DNA of 64,000 nucleotides from Albizia julibrissin (Eukaryota > Streptophyta > Magnoliopsida > Fabales > Fabaceae). Location of the stretch: NCBI GenBank assembly GCA_037074505.1, contig CM073487.1, positions 40,151,501 to 40,215,500 on the forward strand, in the 5' to 3' direction. A program made the position numbers and the translations under genes. Shown piece after piece: positions 35,674 to 47,115 of the stretch; the first letter of the stretch is position 1; each line of letters begins with the position of its first letter. The notes under the pieces are model-generated. The model saw only the letters and a list, made by a program, of their open reading frames with translations, did no database searches and was not told the DNA's origin.

Positions 35674-38241
35674 ATGGATATAGATTTAACTCCCAGACTT
35701 AATCTTGCATTTGAAAATTTAGAAGAAGCATGGGAATTTTGGAAGGCATATGGCAAGAAAATGGGTTTTGGTGTTCGAAAACAAAGTTTTAACAAGAGTA
35801 TAAAAGATAAGTCTGTATACACCTCTTATCTATATGTGTGCTGTAAAGAAGGGGTGAGAAAGTCAGAAAAAGAAGAAATGACAAATAAGAGGCTCAGGGA
35901 TGAGACAAGAACAAGTTGCAATGCTAGAATGAAAGTTAAGCAAGTAGATGGAAAATACAAAATAAATGAAGTTTGCTTGGAGCATAATCATCCTCTTCAG
36001 GAACCTGAAGCTGTTCACTTGTTTGCATCGTTTCGAGAACTATTTTCAGCTCAATGCTATGAATTAGAAAATGCTGAAAAAGCTGGAATTAGTCAAAAAT
36101 CAGCATTTAATTTGCAAAGCCAATATGCAGGAGGCCGAACCAATTTGGGATTTACAAGAACTGATGTAAAGAATTATCTCAACTCAAGAAGGCAACGAGC
36201 TATGAAATACGGTGATGCTGGATGTATATTTTAGTATTTTGAGAAACAATTAGCAAAAAACCCATCATTTTTTCATGCTCACCAAATGGACTTAGATGAG
36301 CTAGTGACAAACGTATTTTGGGCTGATGTGCGTATGCTGGTCGACTACTCTTACTTTGGAGAAGTTATTTCTCTTGATACAACTTATTGTACAAATTATA
36401 ATCATAGACCTCTTGCAATTTTTTCTGGTTTCAACCATTACAGAGGAGGAGTAATATTTGGAGTAGCATTGTTATATGATGAGACTGTTGAGAGTTTCAA
36501 ATGGCTCTTTGAGACTTTTTTGTGTGAACACAAAAATGCAAAGCCACTTACCGTTTTCACTGACCAAGACGCTGCTATGTCACAAGCATTACAAGAGGTG
36601 ATGCCAGATACAAAGCATGCTCTGTGCACCTGGCATATTTCAAGAAATGCAATGAAGCACCTCCCAAACTCAATGGTTAGTGATTTTAACCATTGTATGT
36701 ATAACTGTTGGGATGAAATTGAGTTCGAAGAACGTTGGCAAGAGTTATTATCAAGACAGGATATGACAAAAAACACATGGTTGATATCTATGTACCAAAT
36801 AAAAGAGAAGTGGGCAGCATGCTATATGAAGAACTCAAGGACACTTGGCATGAGAAGCACACAAATAAGTGAAAGTGTCAATGCATCCGTCAAGAGTTGC
36901 ACCCATGTTAAATTGGATATCAATCGATTCTTCCAACAGTTTGAACAAGTCCTAGAGGATAAGCGCTACAATGAACTGAAAAGTGATTTTGAGTCACTTG
37001 ACAAGTTGCCAAGGTTGATATTACAGAGTTCAAATATGTTTCGTCAACTTTCTGATGTGTATACTCGCCCCATTTTTTACTTGTTCCAACGAGAATGTGA
37101 TCTTCGTGATGCTACATGTATTAAAGAGAGAAAAGAAAGAAAGGTCACCATAGATGAGAATGATGATGCTGTCGTATTTGATTATGTGATTACCATGGAT
37201 GGTAGCAAACGGAACATAGCTTGACATATGATCCTTCCACAGAGACAATTACCTGCAGTTGTAAAAAGTTTAAACGAGTGGGCATATTATGCTGTCATGC
37301 CTTAAGGGTATTGCATGAACGCGATGTCAAATTACTCCCCAAGAAATATATAGTTAAGAGGTGGACAAGGGAAGCACGATGTGGTGTCGTGTATGATATC
37401 AACGAAAAACAAATTGAAGTTGATCCTAAATTACAAAGATCAAATAGGTATAGACAATTATGTCCCCTACTTGTTAAATTAGCTAACGATGCATCAGAAA
37501 GTCCAAAAGTATTCTCTCTTGTTCATGAAGGTGCATTGGAACTAAGCAAGAAAGTGGCTGAACTTCACATCAAATACATATCAAACGATAGTCATTGTGA
37601 TAGAGGTAATGGTGGAGGCAAATTTATTGGCTTGAAAAAGAGATATGGTAGAAATATAAGTAAACGGATTAAAAGTTCTATTGAACTCAGTCAAAGAAGA
37701 CGGGGAAGAAAAACCTCTAAAAAGCCTCCTCAACCTTCACAGGTATAGTTTTTCTCTATTTAAGTTTTTTGAGATGTTTGTTATATATTTATTAATTTTT
37801 TTTAGGTGGCAAATGTGTTTTAGGGACACTGTAATGAACTTCAAGCACAACATGATAATGTCATATTGGATGACTCTCAACCAAGTCAAATGACTTTTAC
37901 AAATTTATTAATGGTATGTTATATAATAGGTGTGCATCATTATCAACTACTTTGTCTATATAGGAAATGTATATTGAGACATTCTTTTATATTTCTTGAT
38001 TGAAGGCACCACTTGACTCCGACATCACATCGCTTGAAGCATTGGATTTCAGTCAAACATACAATGCAGGTACTCATAAAGAATGACAATAATATCATTG
38101 AAAACATGTACTCACTTTTATTGAAATCTCAATTTTTTTACATATTATTGTCTCACTATATACATCTCATTTTTGTACATTACAATGTTACATTGTCTTG
38201 TAAATACAGGTTCCATGACTGCCTTAGATCCTTCTATATGA
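35674..38241 (+). pseudogene. FAR1-type MULE transposase, broken
   Basis: ATG at 35674 (MDIDLTPRLNLAFENLEEAW) after an AG-bounded 5' exon edge. Domains in order: FAR1 DNA-binding zinc region (C-x-C-K pattern at CCKEGVRKS, CNARMKV, EHNHPL); MULE transposase core (VISLDTTYCTNYNHRPLA, then TVFTDQDAAMSQALQEVMP and HALCTWHISRNAM, i.e. the D..D..H parts of the active site); SWIM zinc finger ITCSCKKFKRVGILCCHAL. Four exons fit: 35674-37742, 37806-37913, 38006-38069 and 38210-38241, ending SMTALDPSI. Breaks: TAG at 36232-36234, a frameshift near 37217-37224 just before the SWIM finger, and TAG at 37821-37823. FAR1 transcription factors arose from such transposases, but the surrounding inverted repeats show that this one is transposon-borne. 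Confidence 0.9.
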
Positions 38242-39046
38242 AGTCTCTATTACTTTGAACAGTTGTTTACTTCCTTTGGGCTCCTCTCTTTTTTTGTCAG
38301 AGAAGCTCATCATGGTGTTCTTTTGGCCTACTCTCTATTCTCGTATTGCAAACTCATTATTTTGTGCTCTTGTATTGCGTTCTATTTTGGTGAAGATTAT
38401 CACATCTAAGGAATATCAAATCAGCAAATATATCAGCAAGTATATGAGCAAAACAAATATTATAGTTACATGTTGTAAAATTCCAGCAGCAGAAAAACAA
38501 TATGTCTGAAAAATTTGTAATCAGGTTCAGGAGTTACATGATGTAATCAGGTTCAGGAGTTACACGCTGTAACAAAAGAGCAATGATATAATATAATCAA
38601 TCGACTTCTTATAGTTACTAGTAAATATCCCTCAAGTAAATGCAAAGAATAATCTAAGCAACTAATGCACATGCAAGACTCACAAAACTACGGACACCAA
38701 GATGGCAGCATATCAATCACAGAGAGCAACTAAAATCTGTGTATGTGAAGTATGACTGATATGAGTGTCAAACACAGACTTGACTTGCTTTTCAGCATTT
38801 TATCCTATTTCTTTCATATGACTGATATGACATCCAAAGCAAGCATTGCCCATGGGAAATAGAAAGCCTGGATGAAATAACGTGAGTGTGGCTCTTACTA
38901 GATTCAGCAAGATCTTGTGAGTTTATATAACTGATGAAAAATGAAAGAGAACAAGCTTATATAACTGAGTTTATGTAAGAGAAGCCATAGATAAAGGCAC
39001 CACAACGGAGGTGAAGAGAACACACAACATCAAGGCAAACAATTAC
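38242..39046. other. MULE interior between transposase and captured gene
   Basis: No exon was recognised. Around 38510-38580 a GGTTCAGGAGTTACA phrase occurs twice, 28 bases apart. The TM9SF homology stops at 39047, so the captured piece probably ends in an intron here. Confidence 0.5.
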
Positions 39047-40345
39047 CTCCATTTCGTGAGTACATTCTAGCATTCACATAACCAGAAATGAATGATGTGA
39101 GAGCATAGCAAACTATGAAGGCTGTGGCAATTGATCCTTGCCTGAGACACATGAATGACATTGGATAAAATTACATGACAATGGAAGCAGAGGATAATAT
39201 ATATTGCCCACCAGTCATAAAAGGCAAACTTTCATAGTAGAAATACATGCAAGCAAAGGGCATGCAACTACTGAATATATGAAAGTAGTGTGTACATCGC
39301 ATATCAAGCCACCCATAATATCATTAAACAGAATAGTGTTAGAGGCATGAACATACCCAACATACAACATCCCAACAATAGCGAACAATATGACAAGAAG
39401 AACCAACACTGCTAACTGAGTGCCGGTACCCACAACAGCTGAAAGAAGAACCAAATTGCGAGGAGGCCGAAAAACATCACCATGTATAAGTTTCCAACCA
39501 GATTCTTCACTAACATCCCTTTCCTGTAAGCATGCAAGTGTTAACCAAAGATAGGCAATCAAGCCACTACAACTCTTTAAGGACAAAAAAAATCCATGAA
39601 ACATAAAGGATAACAGACAAACAACAATTAAGCATCACCAGAGTTTCCAAATCATCATCTTCTCGTGCATATTTTGCATAGTCATTTCTCAAAGTTCGTA
39701 TTAATATCATTGACACCAATCCGGTAGGAAGATGACCATCATGAAAGAGTTAAAAATGGAGAACCAGTGGATCTGCAGAAATCCAGAGAAATATGATTGT
39801 CTTGATGAGAAAACCAATAAATGATCCAAATGGATAATCACAAAGACATAAGAACCACTTCATAATCAAATATGAAGTTGGCAGCAATTATATTAACCTG
39901 ATGCTCAAAGAAAGGGTAATCCAGATAGACATCAAAACGCCGTGCAAAAGTGATATTCGTAGGAATCCATTTGATGGAATATGTCATGTCTAAAGTTCTA
40001 CCAGATTCCAAAGGCCTGGGACTTTCTTGAGTGAGGTTCACATGAATAATCTGCAAGAATAAAGCCCTAAATATCGAGGATCCCAAAATCCTTACCAGCA
40101 TGTACACACACACAAAACATACTAGCTGCTGACCTGGTCATTGTTGTATTTTAACACAATTTTCTTATGGGTATAAAGGACATGCTTTCCAATATCACTA
40201 TTCTTATCAGGATGTAGCTCACCAACAAACCCTTAAACATGAATAAAAGTACCTTCAATGATGATTGAAAAATGAAATTCAAACCATTATAAAATAAATG
40301 AAATGAGATCAAGGTAGTTGAAAGCATACCCCACAAAGGTAGATC
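39047..40345 (-). pseudogene. captured TM9SF / endomembrane protein 70 gene fragment
   Basis: Minus-strand exons with GT-AG borders: a DDLPLWG edge near 40329-40345; 40231-40134 (FVGELHPDKNSDIGKHVLY); 40050-39898 (IIHVNLTQESPRPLESGRTL, then RRFDVYLDYPFFEHQ); 39772-39639 (IHWFSIFNSFMMVIFL, then RTLRNDYAKYAREDDDLETL); 39523-39357 (ERDVSEESGWKLIHGDVFRP and a hydrophobic LAVLVLLVILFAIVGMLYV); 39141-39047 (ATAFIVCYALTSFISGYV). TM9SF proteins are nine-pass membrane proteins of the Golgi and endosomes. This copy covers only the late lumenal domain and the first three or so membrane segments. Exon 39772-39639 is 134 nt where 135 is needed, so one base is lost at IFL|TGL and the frame breaks. The N-terminus and the remaining membrane segments are absent. 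Retained introns mean that it was copied from genomic DNA. Confidence 0.9.
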
Positions 40346-41601
40346 ATCTGAAGTTGTGTTTATTGCGTGGAAGACCAACCAATATAGGACCAAGGGAAAA
40401 AACAATGTCAATGGTATGTCATTCAGATATTAAAGAAACCATGAAATAGAGTTATGGCGAGTTGGCAACATTGATTCTGCCTTTCTCTTCTGAATGCAGT
40501 ATTACATTGAAGGTAAATTATAACTATACCTTTCTAAAGGTAATCAAATAGGAAAAGAGAAGAAATATTATCTAAATTTAGCTTCAGGTATTGTTGCATT
40601 CCAAATATCATCGAAATTAGATGGAACAATGGCTCAGTTATTTTCCTGATTTCAAATAGAATCCTCCCAAATTAACAAAGTTGAATGCTTTTGGCAAAAT
40701 ATAATCTAGATAGAATCAACTATATACTTGCAATGCTCCTTTGAGTCCTTACTACTTTAATTGAGAGCCAGTAAACTTTTACAGCTAATAAAAGCTTGAC
40801 GTGGCTAACCTGTTAACCCCATGAATAACAACTGCAGGGGACCAACTTACATAAACCAAATATAACAGGAATAATTCAAACCTAAGTTGAATTCTGAAAA
40901 ATAAATTCATAGCAAATAAGTACTTGTCACAAATCTCTTTAGGGGAGCATTTCTCTTCCATGGCTTTAGTCTCGGTTGCTGTTCCATACTCATCTGAAAA
41001 ATGATTAAAAGCTGACCATATCTAAAATTATATTTGAAGCATACATAATGCATTTTCCATGTTCAATAGCATCAAGAAAATGGAACAATCTAGTAGCCAC
41101 AGCAAGTGTCAGTTTTTTGCAGTAACATCATGCAAAAATAGCCCTACATACAGAAAAGATTCGACATACCAGTAATGCCATAGGAAGCTTGCCCGGAATA
41201 GGAAGCTTCCTGGTTTCTGGGTTGTCCACAAGGCTTCCCATCTCTGAGTCGTCCCTAATCTTTGGGTCGGATAAGAATTGAGCTTAAATCGATCCGAAGC
41301 TACGAAGCTGACAGTAAGAGAATTGGGTTTCTGAAAGAGGCAGAGACATGGAATTGGGTTTCTCAAACTCTGTCGGCTTCCAGCTGAACTGCGACGCCAG
41401 AACTGATGCGCCCTGGTGACGGAAGCTGAACGCGTCAGAGAAGAACAAAGGAACAGATCCGAGTCAGGGAAAATGGGGGCTGGTGGGGGAAATCAACGAA
41501 CGGATGAGATTATCTTAGGAATTCAACGGACGAGATCATATATATCAAACGACGTCGTTTCATTAAAACTGTTTCATCGCCGTCCATTTAATAGGCCTGC
41601 A
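40346..41601. other. MULE interior 5' to the captured gene, unassigned
   Basis: Probably introns and 5' sequence brought along with the TM9SF fragment. 41109-41366 contains an open minus-strand frame and a repeated TAGGAAGCTT phrase, but no family was recognised. 41540-41600 holds an AAACGACGTCGTTT palindrome and GCCGTCCATTTA that mirror the left inner repeat at 34951-35025. Confidence 0.45.
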
Positions 41602-41681
41602 GTGGACGGCCCAGATTGAACGGTGAAACGGCGTCGTTTCACTGCAGCGGACGCAGGGTGCAGAGGACGTAAGCTAAACGC
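41602..41681. repeat. right terminal inverted repeat of the MULE
   Basis: About 80 bp, inverted relative to 34823-34911: GTGGACGGCCCAGATT, then GAAACGGCGTCGTTTC, then GCAGAGGACGTAAGCTAAAC, ending at 41681 before AATTCTAAC. Confidence 0.85.
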
Positions 41682-42038
41682 AATTCTAACAGCTTGTTTG
41701 ATTAATCAAAGCTCTTTGAATGCAATTATACTTATCTTGGACAAAAATAAAATTTATTGCATGTCTATATTATGCAACGATCAGTCCAATGAATAATCCA
41801 CTATTTATTACAAGTAAAATTATTAACATTCAACAGTAAAGTTTTTCTCTTTTTCTTTTCTTGGTGGTTGTCATAAATCAATCAGTATTACAATTCGTTT
41901 AAGCCTTACAAAAAACAAACAAGCATGCAAACCACCATTAAATAGTTATTTATTCAATCACAAGCCATCATATTACTTCAAAACAAAAAACATCAAGGCA
42001 ATTAACTTTATATGAAAGTGAATCATGAAATTGAAGTA

Positions 42039-44045
42039 CTACTCATGATCAGCAGTCGCGTTGCTCGCAGGCTTCCATTTACCCCAATTATATTGTTGCC
42101 TTCGGTATTTGTTTCCTTCGAGGTGACTTAACCAAACATTTCTTCTAAAACGTATCCTATATTTTGTATAAGAGGAAGTATTTGATAAAGACTTTTTCAG
42201 ACCATTAGTCAAAGCTGATGTTGAAACCATGGAAGCTTTAAGGATGCTCAGAACCTGCATTAATTTGTATATATGAGTCTTATACATAGAAGGCAAAAAA
42301 ATTTGAAGCTAACATGCAAATAAATATGATCATATTCAAGTCATAGGTAAGAAGATAATGCGTACCTCTTGTACCCCAATACAGATTGTTCTTTCTGACG
42401 GATACTTGAGTTCATGTATAGGTAACATCTTCTCTGACTTTAAGTCTCTGGTTGAATCAAAGTTGGTCAAACCGCTATATAAATTGTCAACACAACCCAA
42501 CCCAAAGTTTCCTTCTAAAACTCTTTCAACAGCTAGTGGGAGAATGACAAGAAACTAAGAAGCTGGTCCACGAAATCTTCCTCAACTTGAGCAAATTAAC
42601 AATACCTTGGGCTTTGATTTTGTGATCAATATATTCATATTTATCGCCCTAGTGCTCTCTATGCCATGTCTATCGGTTACCCTGAACCATGCATGTTTCG
42701 GAATTCGTAAGGTTGTGCTCCTTCCTTAACAATGAATCTGTGAGTGCCGTCTTCGATATCAACAAGCACTTGAGCAGGTCCAAAATCTTCCACAACATAA
42801 TAAAAACATCAGATGGGAGATAAATGAAATAAGATATTACTCCTGGCCCTGGCCCTTGATATAAAATCCAGTTCAGCTGATTTTTTTTTAAAAGATTGAG
42901 GAAATTGAAAAAATTATTTTAAAGTATATATGTCTATCCTTTTTTACTAATATATACCCTAATGATGCATAACATATATTATGATTAAATAATATATCAC
43001 TTTGGTCTTATTTATAAGTTTAAATTAAGTAACTCTCATATACCAAAGAGAGTTAGTTAACTCATTAATTGTGGACTAAATTCTCATTTTTTTTCTTCAT
43101 TTATAAATGGTTCCAAGAGTCAATATGAATAATTTCTTTTTATTTATTGCAATTAATAGAGGTAAAATTATAAAAATCGCATTTATTACTCTAAAACTAG
43201 ATTTATAATAACTAAAATTTTTTGTTAAAATGGACTTATAAATAATATTAGAGTGGTATTTAGCTTCTTTAACCTCTCATAGATCTTATATTTAGGAGTG
43301 GAAGGAAAGAGTACATAGTGATAAAATTAATTATTCCAGAAGTTGACCTCATTTGAGCTAAGAACAACAATTGATTCCCCCAATGCATGTTTAGAGCGTA
43401 GATTCTTTAGGAGACACAATGTTGTTTTCATATCAGCAGGAGATATATTTAGATCATCAAAAATAATAAAACGTGCAGTCTCCTTTCCGTAGCCTTTCCA
43501 TTTATCATATGCATTATTTTGGACAGGTGGAAAAAAAAACGAAGCAATATTAACAAAATATATATATATATATAAAAATTGCAAGAGAGATTATTACCTC
43601 CAGTAACATAAAAAAAATATTTATATTAGGTTTGTCTTTTTATCAAAAATTTAAAATAGTTTAAACCAATTTGATAAAAATTACCTTAACGTTATATATC
43701 TTTAATTTATTTTTCAATGATTCGGTTCGTTATTCTAATAATTATTACCTCCAGTAGCATCACTGGCATTTTTATGAGATCCACTAACAGCGATTAGTCA
43801 GGCGTCAGGAGGAGTGTTAAATGCCTCCCACATTTGCAGTTCGTATTCTTGAAAGGGCTCACCAGAGAACCTCCTCCAAGAAGACAACACATTAGTAGGT
43901 AAAAGCATACTGCTTTGTTGACTCAGTGTCATCAATGTTGAGTTTGAGGTTCTGATTAAAACGTTCCAATGAGTTCCTAGGCTGAAGCAGCATCTGCTTA
44001 CATACCTCTGAATTCAAATACTTGGCCTCCAGATTTCCCCAACAT
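42039..44045 (-). pseudogene. DUF674 pseudogene, copy D
   Basis: All four exons can be traced. Exon 1, about 44045-43750, lacks its first 50 or so codons and has several stops (CKQMLLQPRNSLERF and KLNIDDTESTK are recognisable). Exon 2, about 43510-43348, reads KWKGYGKETARFIIFDDL, but its acceptor is GCAT where copy C has GCAG. Exon 3, 42786-42366, is 421 nt against 732 in copy C, through a large internal deletion joining SEK to MLPIHE, with extra frameshifts. Exon 4, 42254-42039, reads VLSILKASMVSTSALTNGLK and runs on for about 50 further residues. A MITE of the TACCACT family sits in the exon 2-exon 3 interval (about 42995-43258). 3' flanking sequence matches copies B and C. It cannot encode a normal protein. 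Confidence 0.85.
42995..43258. repeat. MITE of the TACCACT family inside DUF674 copy D
   Basis: The left end TATCACTTTGGTCTTATTTA and the reverse complement of the right end, TACCACTCTAATATTATTTA, form an inverted repeat followed on both sides by TATAAG. It shares ends with 1016-1201 and 45779-46053. Confidence 0.55.
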
Positions 44046-45016
44046 TATCTATATATGTACTACGTAGCCTATGTGACATATCTATATATATAAAGCATTA
44101 GCACGAGTATTGGAGAGTGGCTCCCATTACGGTAATTAACATTGCTCTTGAATGAGTGGGAGACTGATGATATGACCAAGGCTTCGATTGGGCTTCTCGT
44201 TTTTGTTGCAAATGTCTGCGATCTTTTGGAAGTCAAAAGGTTATTGCATTGGGGTATGCCAGCGCATTTTACATGATATGAGGCCTCCGTGCCTCCTCCT
44301 CCAAATTCGATCCAGGCCCTACCCCTAATAGGATGCCAACAACAAAAAAAGTTGGGTTGTTGCATTCATTACTTGAGATTTTTTATTTATACTCTATCAT
44401 GTTCAAAGTATCAATGTGCTTATTTGGAAACACAGTGAAAAAGTGGTTTTTTTTAATGTTATGGAAAAAAAGTCATATTGTTAATGTGATTTGTGTTTGG
44501 ATTGACAGTAGGAGAAGTGGCTTTTTTTTTCTAAACCCAGTGAAAAAAAGACAGAAGCTACTTCAATGAGCTTCTTAAAAAAGTAGTTTTTTTTCTAAAA
44601 GCCCAGTGAAAACTAATGTGTTTACAAACGCGTCCACAGATGTCAAATGTTTTTTTCCCCTCCAAATGAGTTCTTCCCTCTCCCAAATGAGATCCCACAC
44701 AGGCCCAATGACTTCTAAAAGAATTCTTTACTCTAAAGAGAGTATAGAGTAAGTTGGAGTGGCTTTTATTTTTTATTTTTTTATTTTTGGTTAACGGAGT
44801 GGCTTTTATTATACACCAAAGGGCTAGGGTCGGCGAGACTTAAAATTATAAAATAAAGTATATTTGGTAATTCAAGAAAAATTTAAGCGCATAAAACATA
44901 AAGTTATGTAGTGTGTGTATAATGTATTATAAATTTTTTTTAACATATTTATATTCAATTTTTGAAATATTTTCATTAAAATAAATATAAACCTTTACTT
45001 CTTTCTTGTACATGTA
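44046..45016. other. intergenic
   Basis: No gene. 44395-44640 contains repeated phrases CAGTGAAAAAGTGG, CCCAGTGAAAAAAAG and AAGCCCAGTGAAAAC, probably a decayed element with inverted ends (CTTATTTGGAAAC ... GTTTACAAACGCG). Confidence 0.4.
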
Positions 45017-45680
45017 CTCCCTCTTATCCGTATTATAAAGTACTAACTATTAATTCTCACAAATCAATAAAAACAATTAAAAGCATTAAAATTGTCCAAA
45101 AATTTAAATGCTTTCTAATATTACCCTCATCAGCTACACTAAACTCAAATCTCATACTAATTATTACTCCCTCCGTCCCTTTTTATAAGAAACAATTGTC
45201 ACACATATTCATTCCTTTTTATAAGAAACATTCAGAAAATGTCTTATTTTTTACTTTTTATTTTTTTCCCTTATTTAATTATCACTATTTAATATCAATA
45301 TAATAAATTTTCACAACCCCTAAAACCTATTACTTCTACCATATTTATTTTCTTATTCTCTCTCTTCTACAATCTCATTACTATAATAGTTTCCTTATTC
45401 TCTCTCTTATTCCCTATGTTATCATAAATAAGGGTATTTTAGTCCAAAAGGGTTACAATTTTGACACAATTATTGTTCTTAACCGAAGCTTTGAATCTCG
45501 AAATTCAGTTAAACGTTTATTATAAAAAGGAACGGAGAGAGTACCCTCTCCTACTACCCTTATTAAATATGGTCATACATAAAAAAATAAATTAAATACT
45601 TCTTGGAAACTTGCAAGTACCTTATAAAATGAACCAATAATATTTGCTAGTTGGTGCCTTATAATAACGAGCAGATAGAG
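45017..45680. mobile_element. Stowaway-like MITE, outer element, TA target
   Basis: The left end CTCCCTCTTATCCGTATTAT and the reverse complement of the right end, CTCTATCTGCTCGTTATTAT, pair, and the element is flanked by TA on both sides (45015-45016 and 45681-45682). A second Stowaway (45167-45541) sits inside it; without that the body is about 290 bp. Confidence 0.72.
45167..45541. mobile_element. Stowaway MITE nested in another Stowaway
   Basis: CTCCCTCCGTCCCTTTTTAT at the left and the inverted CTCTCTCCGTTCCTTTTTAT at the right, with TA on both sides, are textbook Stowaway (Tc1/mariner-type) ends. It is 375 bp and non-coding. Confidence 0.85.
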
Positions 45681-45778
45681 TATCATTTAATTGAAGACAA
45701 TCTTATTCAATGCATCATCAGACACTAAATATATACACATTTCCTGATAAAAGATTTAAACCTTGATTTGTTATATTG

Positions 45779-46053
45779 TACCACTCTGATATTATTTATA
45801 AGTCCATCTTAACTAAATCTTACATATCAAGGTGAGGTAATTAACTCAATAAATATAGGGTAAATTTTCAATTATGTCCTCATTTATGAATAGATATTTT
45901 TCAACTTTTTCTTTTCTATCTATCTTTAAATTATTTTTTCATTGATACAATAAATAAGGACAAAATTGTCACAATTTCATTTACTACACCAAAATTAGAC
46001 TTATAAATAAATTTTTTTGATAAAAAAACTTATAAATAAGATCGTAGTCGTAA
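45779..46053. repeat. third copy of the TACCACT MITE family
   Basis: Starts TACCACTCTGATATTATTTA followed by TAAGTCCAT, very like the reverse complement of the 42995-43258 right end. The right end is less clear (CTTATAAATAAGATCG, near 46040). Confidence 0.5.
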
Positions 46054-46779
46054 TATACTAGCCCTGCTACTAGATGTATTATGCACCTTTATTTATGAAC
46101 AGTTGCTATTGTGTGGCCTCGTTGCCCAAAAAAAATAAAGAACAAAGAAAGAAAGAAAGAAAAAAGTATTGTGTGGCCCCTCGAGTTGACTATTCCTTTA
46201 TTGGGTTGCTTGAGGCTGCTCTTATTCTTGGGCCTTGCTACAATAAACAGCATGGCACTTAGGCTTATATTATAAACCCCATTGCACTATACTACTTTCT
46301 TTTTTTCTGCTAGAAACATATTATACTCATAATATATAACATATTACTGGTATAAAGTAAATAATTATTTATTCACAGAAAGGCAACTAGAGGCAAGTGA
46401 TTCTATAGTATTGTATTGTACTGAAACCTTTCGAAACAACTAGAGGTTATAAACAACTGTTTTTGCGACCATTGAAGAGTAGTTTAAGCCCTTAGTTTGG
46501 TACTGTAAAAATTATTCATGCATCAACTTCTCAAATGATCTTTAAGATATCAACCTTTAATAAAGTTTTGAGAAAGTCCCTTCTTTGTAAGACTAGCTGA
46601 AATTATCGATTAAATCCCACAAGACGGCCGGTGGCTTTTCCATTCGTTCTCCCAATAAACTATAACTACTATTACAGGTTAACTTTAGATAATTATAAAT
46701 TTTTTTAATCAGTTAATAGGATTTTATAAAAAAAAAATTCTGGGAATAGCCTCCCCACAGTAATCATCATATATTTCAA

Positions 46780-46920
46780 TATATAAGCATTTTTTTTATA
46801 ATTTTATTCCAATATAATAATCATGTTTGGGTCGCTATAATCGTGGGAGTAGTCCCTCCCCGTAAGTAATCATGATTCCTTAAAAATGAAATCTTGGAAT
46901 TTGCTTTTAAGGTTACCTTC
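46780..46920. repeat. direct repeat, left copy
   Basis: AATTTTATTCCAATATAATA, CATGTTTGGGTCGCTATAAT and AGTAGTCCCTCCCCGTAAGT recur with few changes at 48815-48960 in the same orientation, about 2 kb away. The matched length is about 140 bp, and both copies run into the GGAATTTGCTTTxAAGGTT motif. Confidence 0.75.
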
Positions 46921-47115
46921 TTCTTTCTTTCTTTTTCTTTTTCTTTTTCTTTTTTGTTCTTTTTACCGAATAATTTGCTTTTAAGGTTACCTTCTTCTTT
47001 CTTTCTTTTTCTTTTTCTTTTTTTTCCCTTTTTACCGAATAATTTTCTTTTAAGGTTACCTTTTTCTTTTTCATTTTTGTTCTTTTTTCTCTTTTTACCG
47101 AATAATTTGCTTTCA
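46895..47115. repeat. minisatellite, about 70-75 bp unit, three copies
   Basis: Each unit runs TTTGCTTTTAAGGTTACCTT, then a CTTTCTTTTTCTTTTT tract, then TTTTTACCGAATAA. Units begin near 46899, 46972 and 47042, and a fourth, partial start (TTTGCTTTCAAG) lies at 47106. The pyrimidine tract length varies. Confidence 0.85.

Larger units (their letters stand above)
34823..41681. mobile_element. Mutator-like element (MULE), 6.86 kb, transposase plus captured TM9SF gene piece
   Basis: The left terminus GCGTTCAGCTTCCGTCCTCT matches the reverse complement of the right terminus, GCGTTTAGCTTACGTCCTCT. The similarity extends about 80-90 bp to TCTGGGCCGTCCA. Flanking 9-bp sequences are GATTCTAAC (34814-34822) and AATTCTAAC (41682-41690), a target duplication differing at one base; 9 bp is the Mutator hallmark. 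The interior holds a FAR1/MULE transposase gene on the plus strand and, on the minus strand, exons and introns of a TM9SF gene. Both are broken, so the element is probably immobile without help. Confidence 0.9.

Noticed and set aside
35674..38241. A domesticated FAR1-related transcription factor gene
   Set aside because: It lies inside matched 80-90-bp inverted repeats with a 9-bp target duplication and has two stops and a frameshift, so transposon-borne transposase is the better reading.
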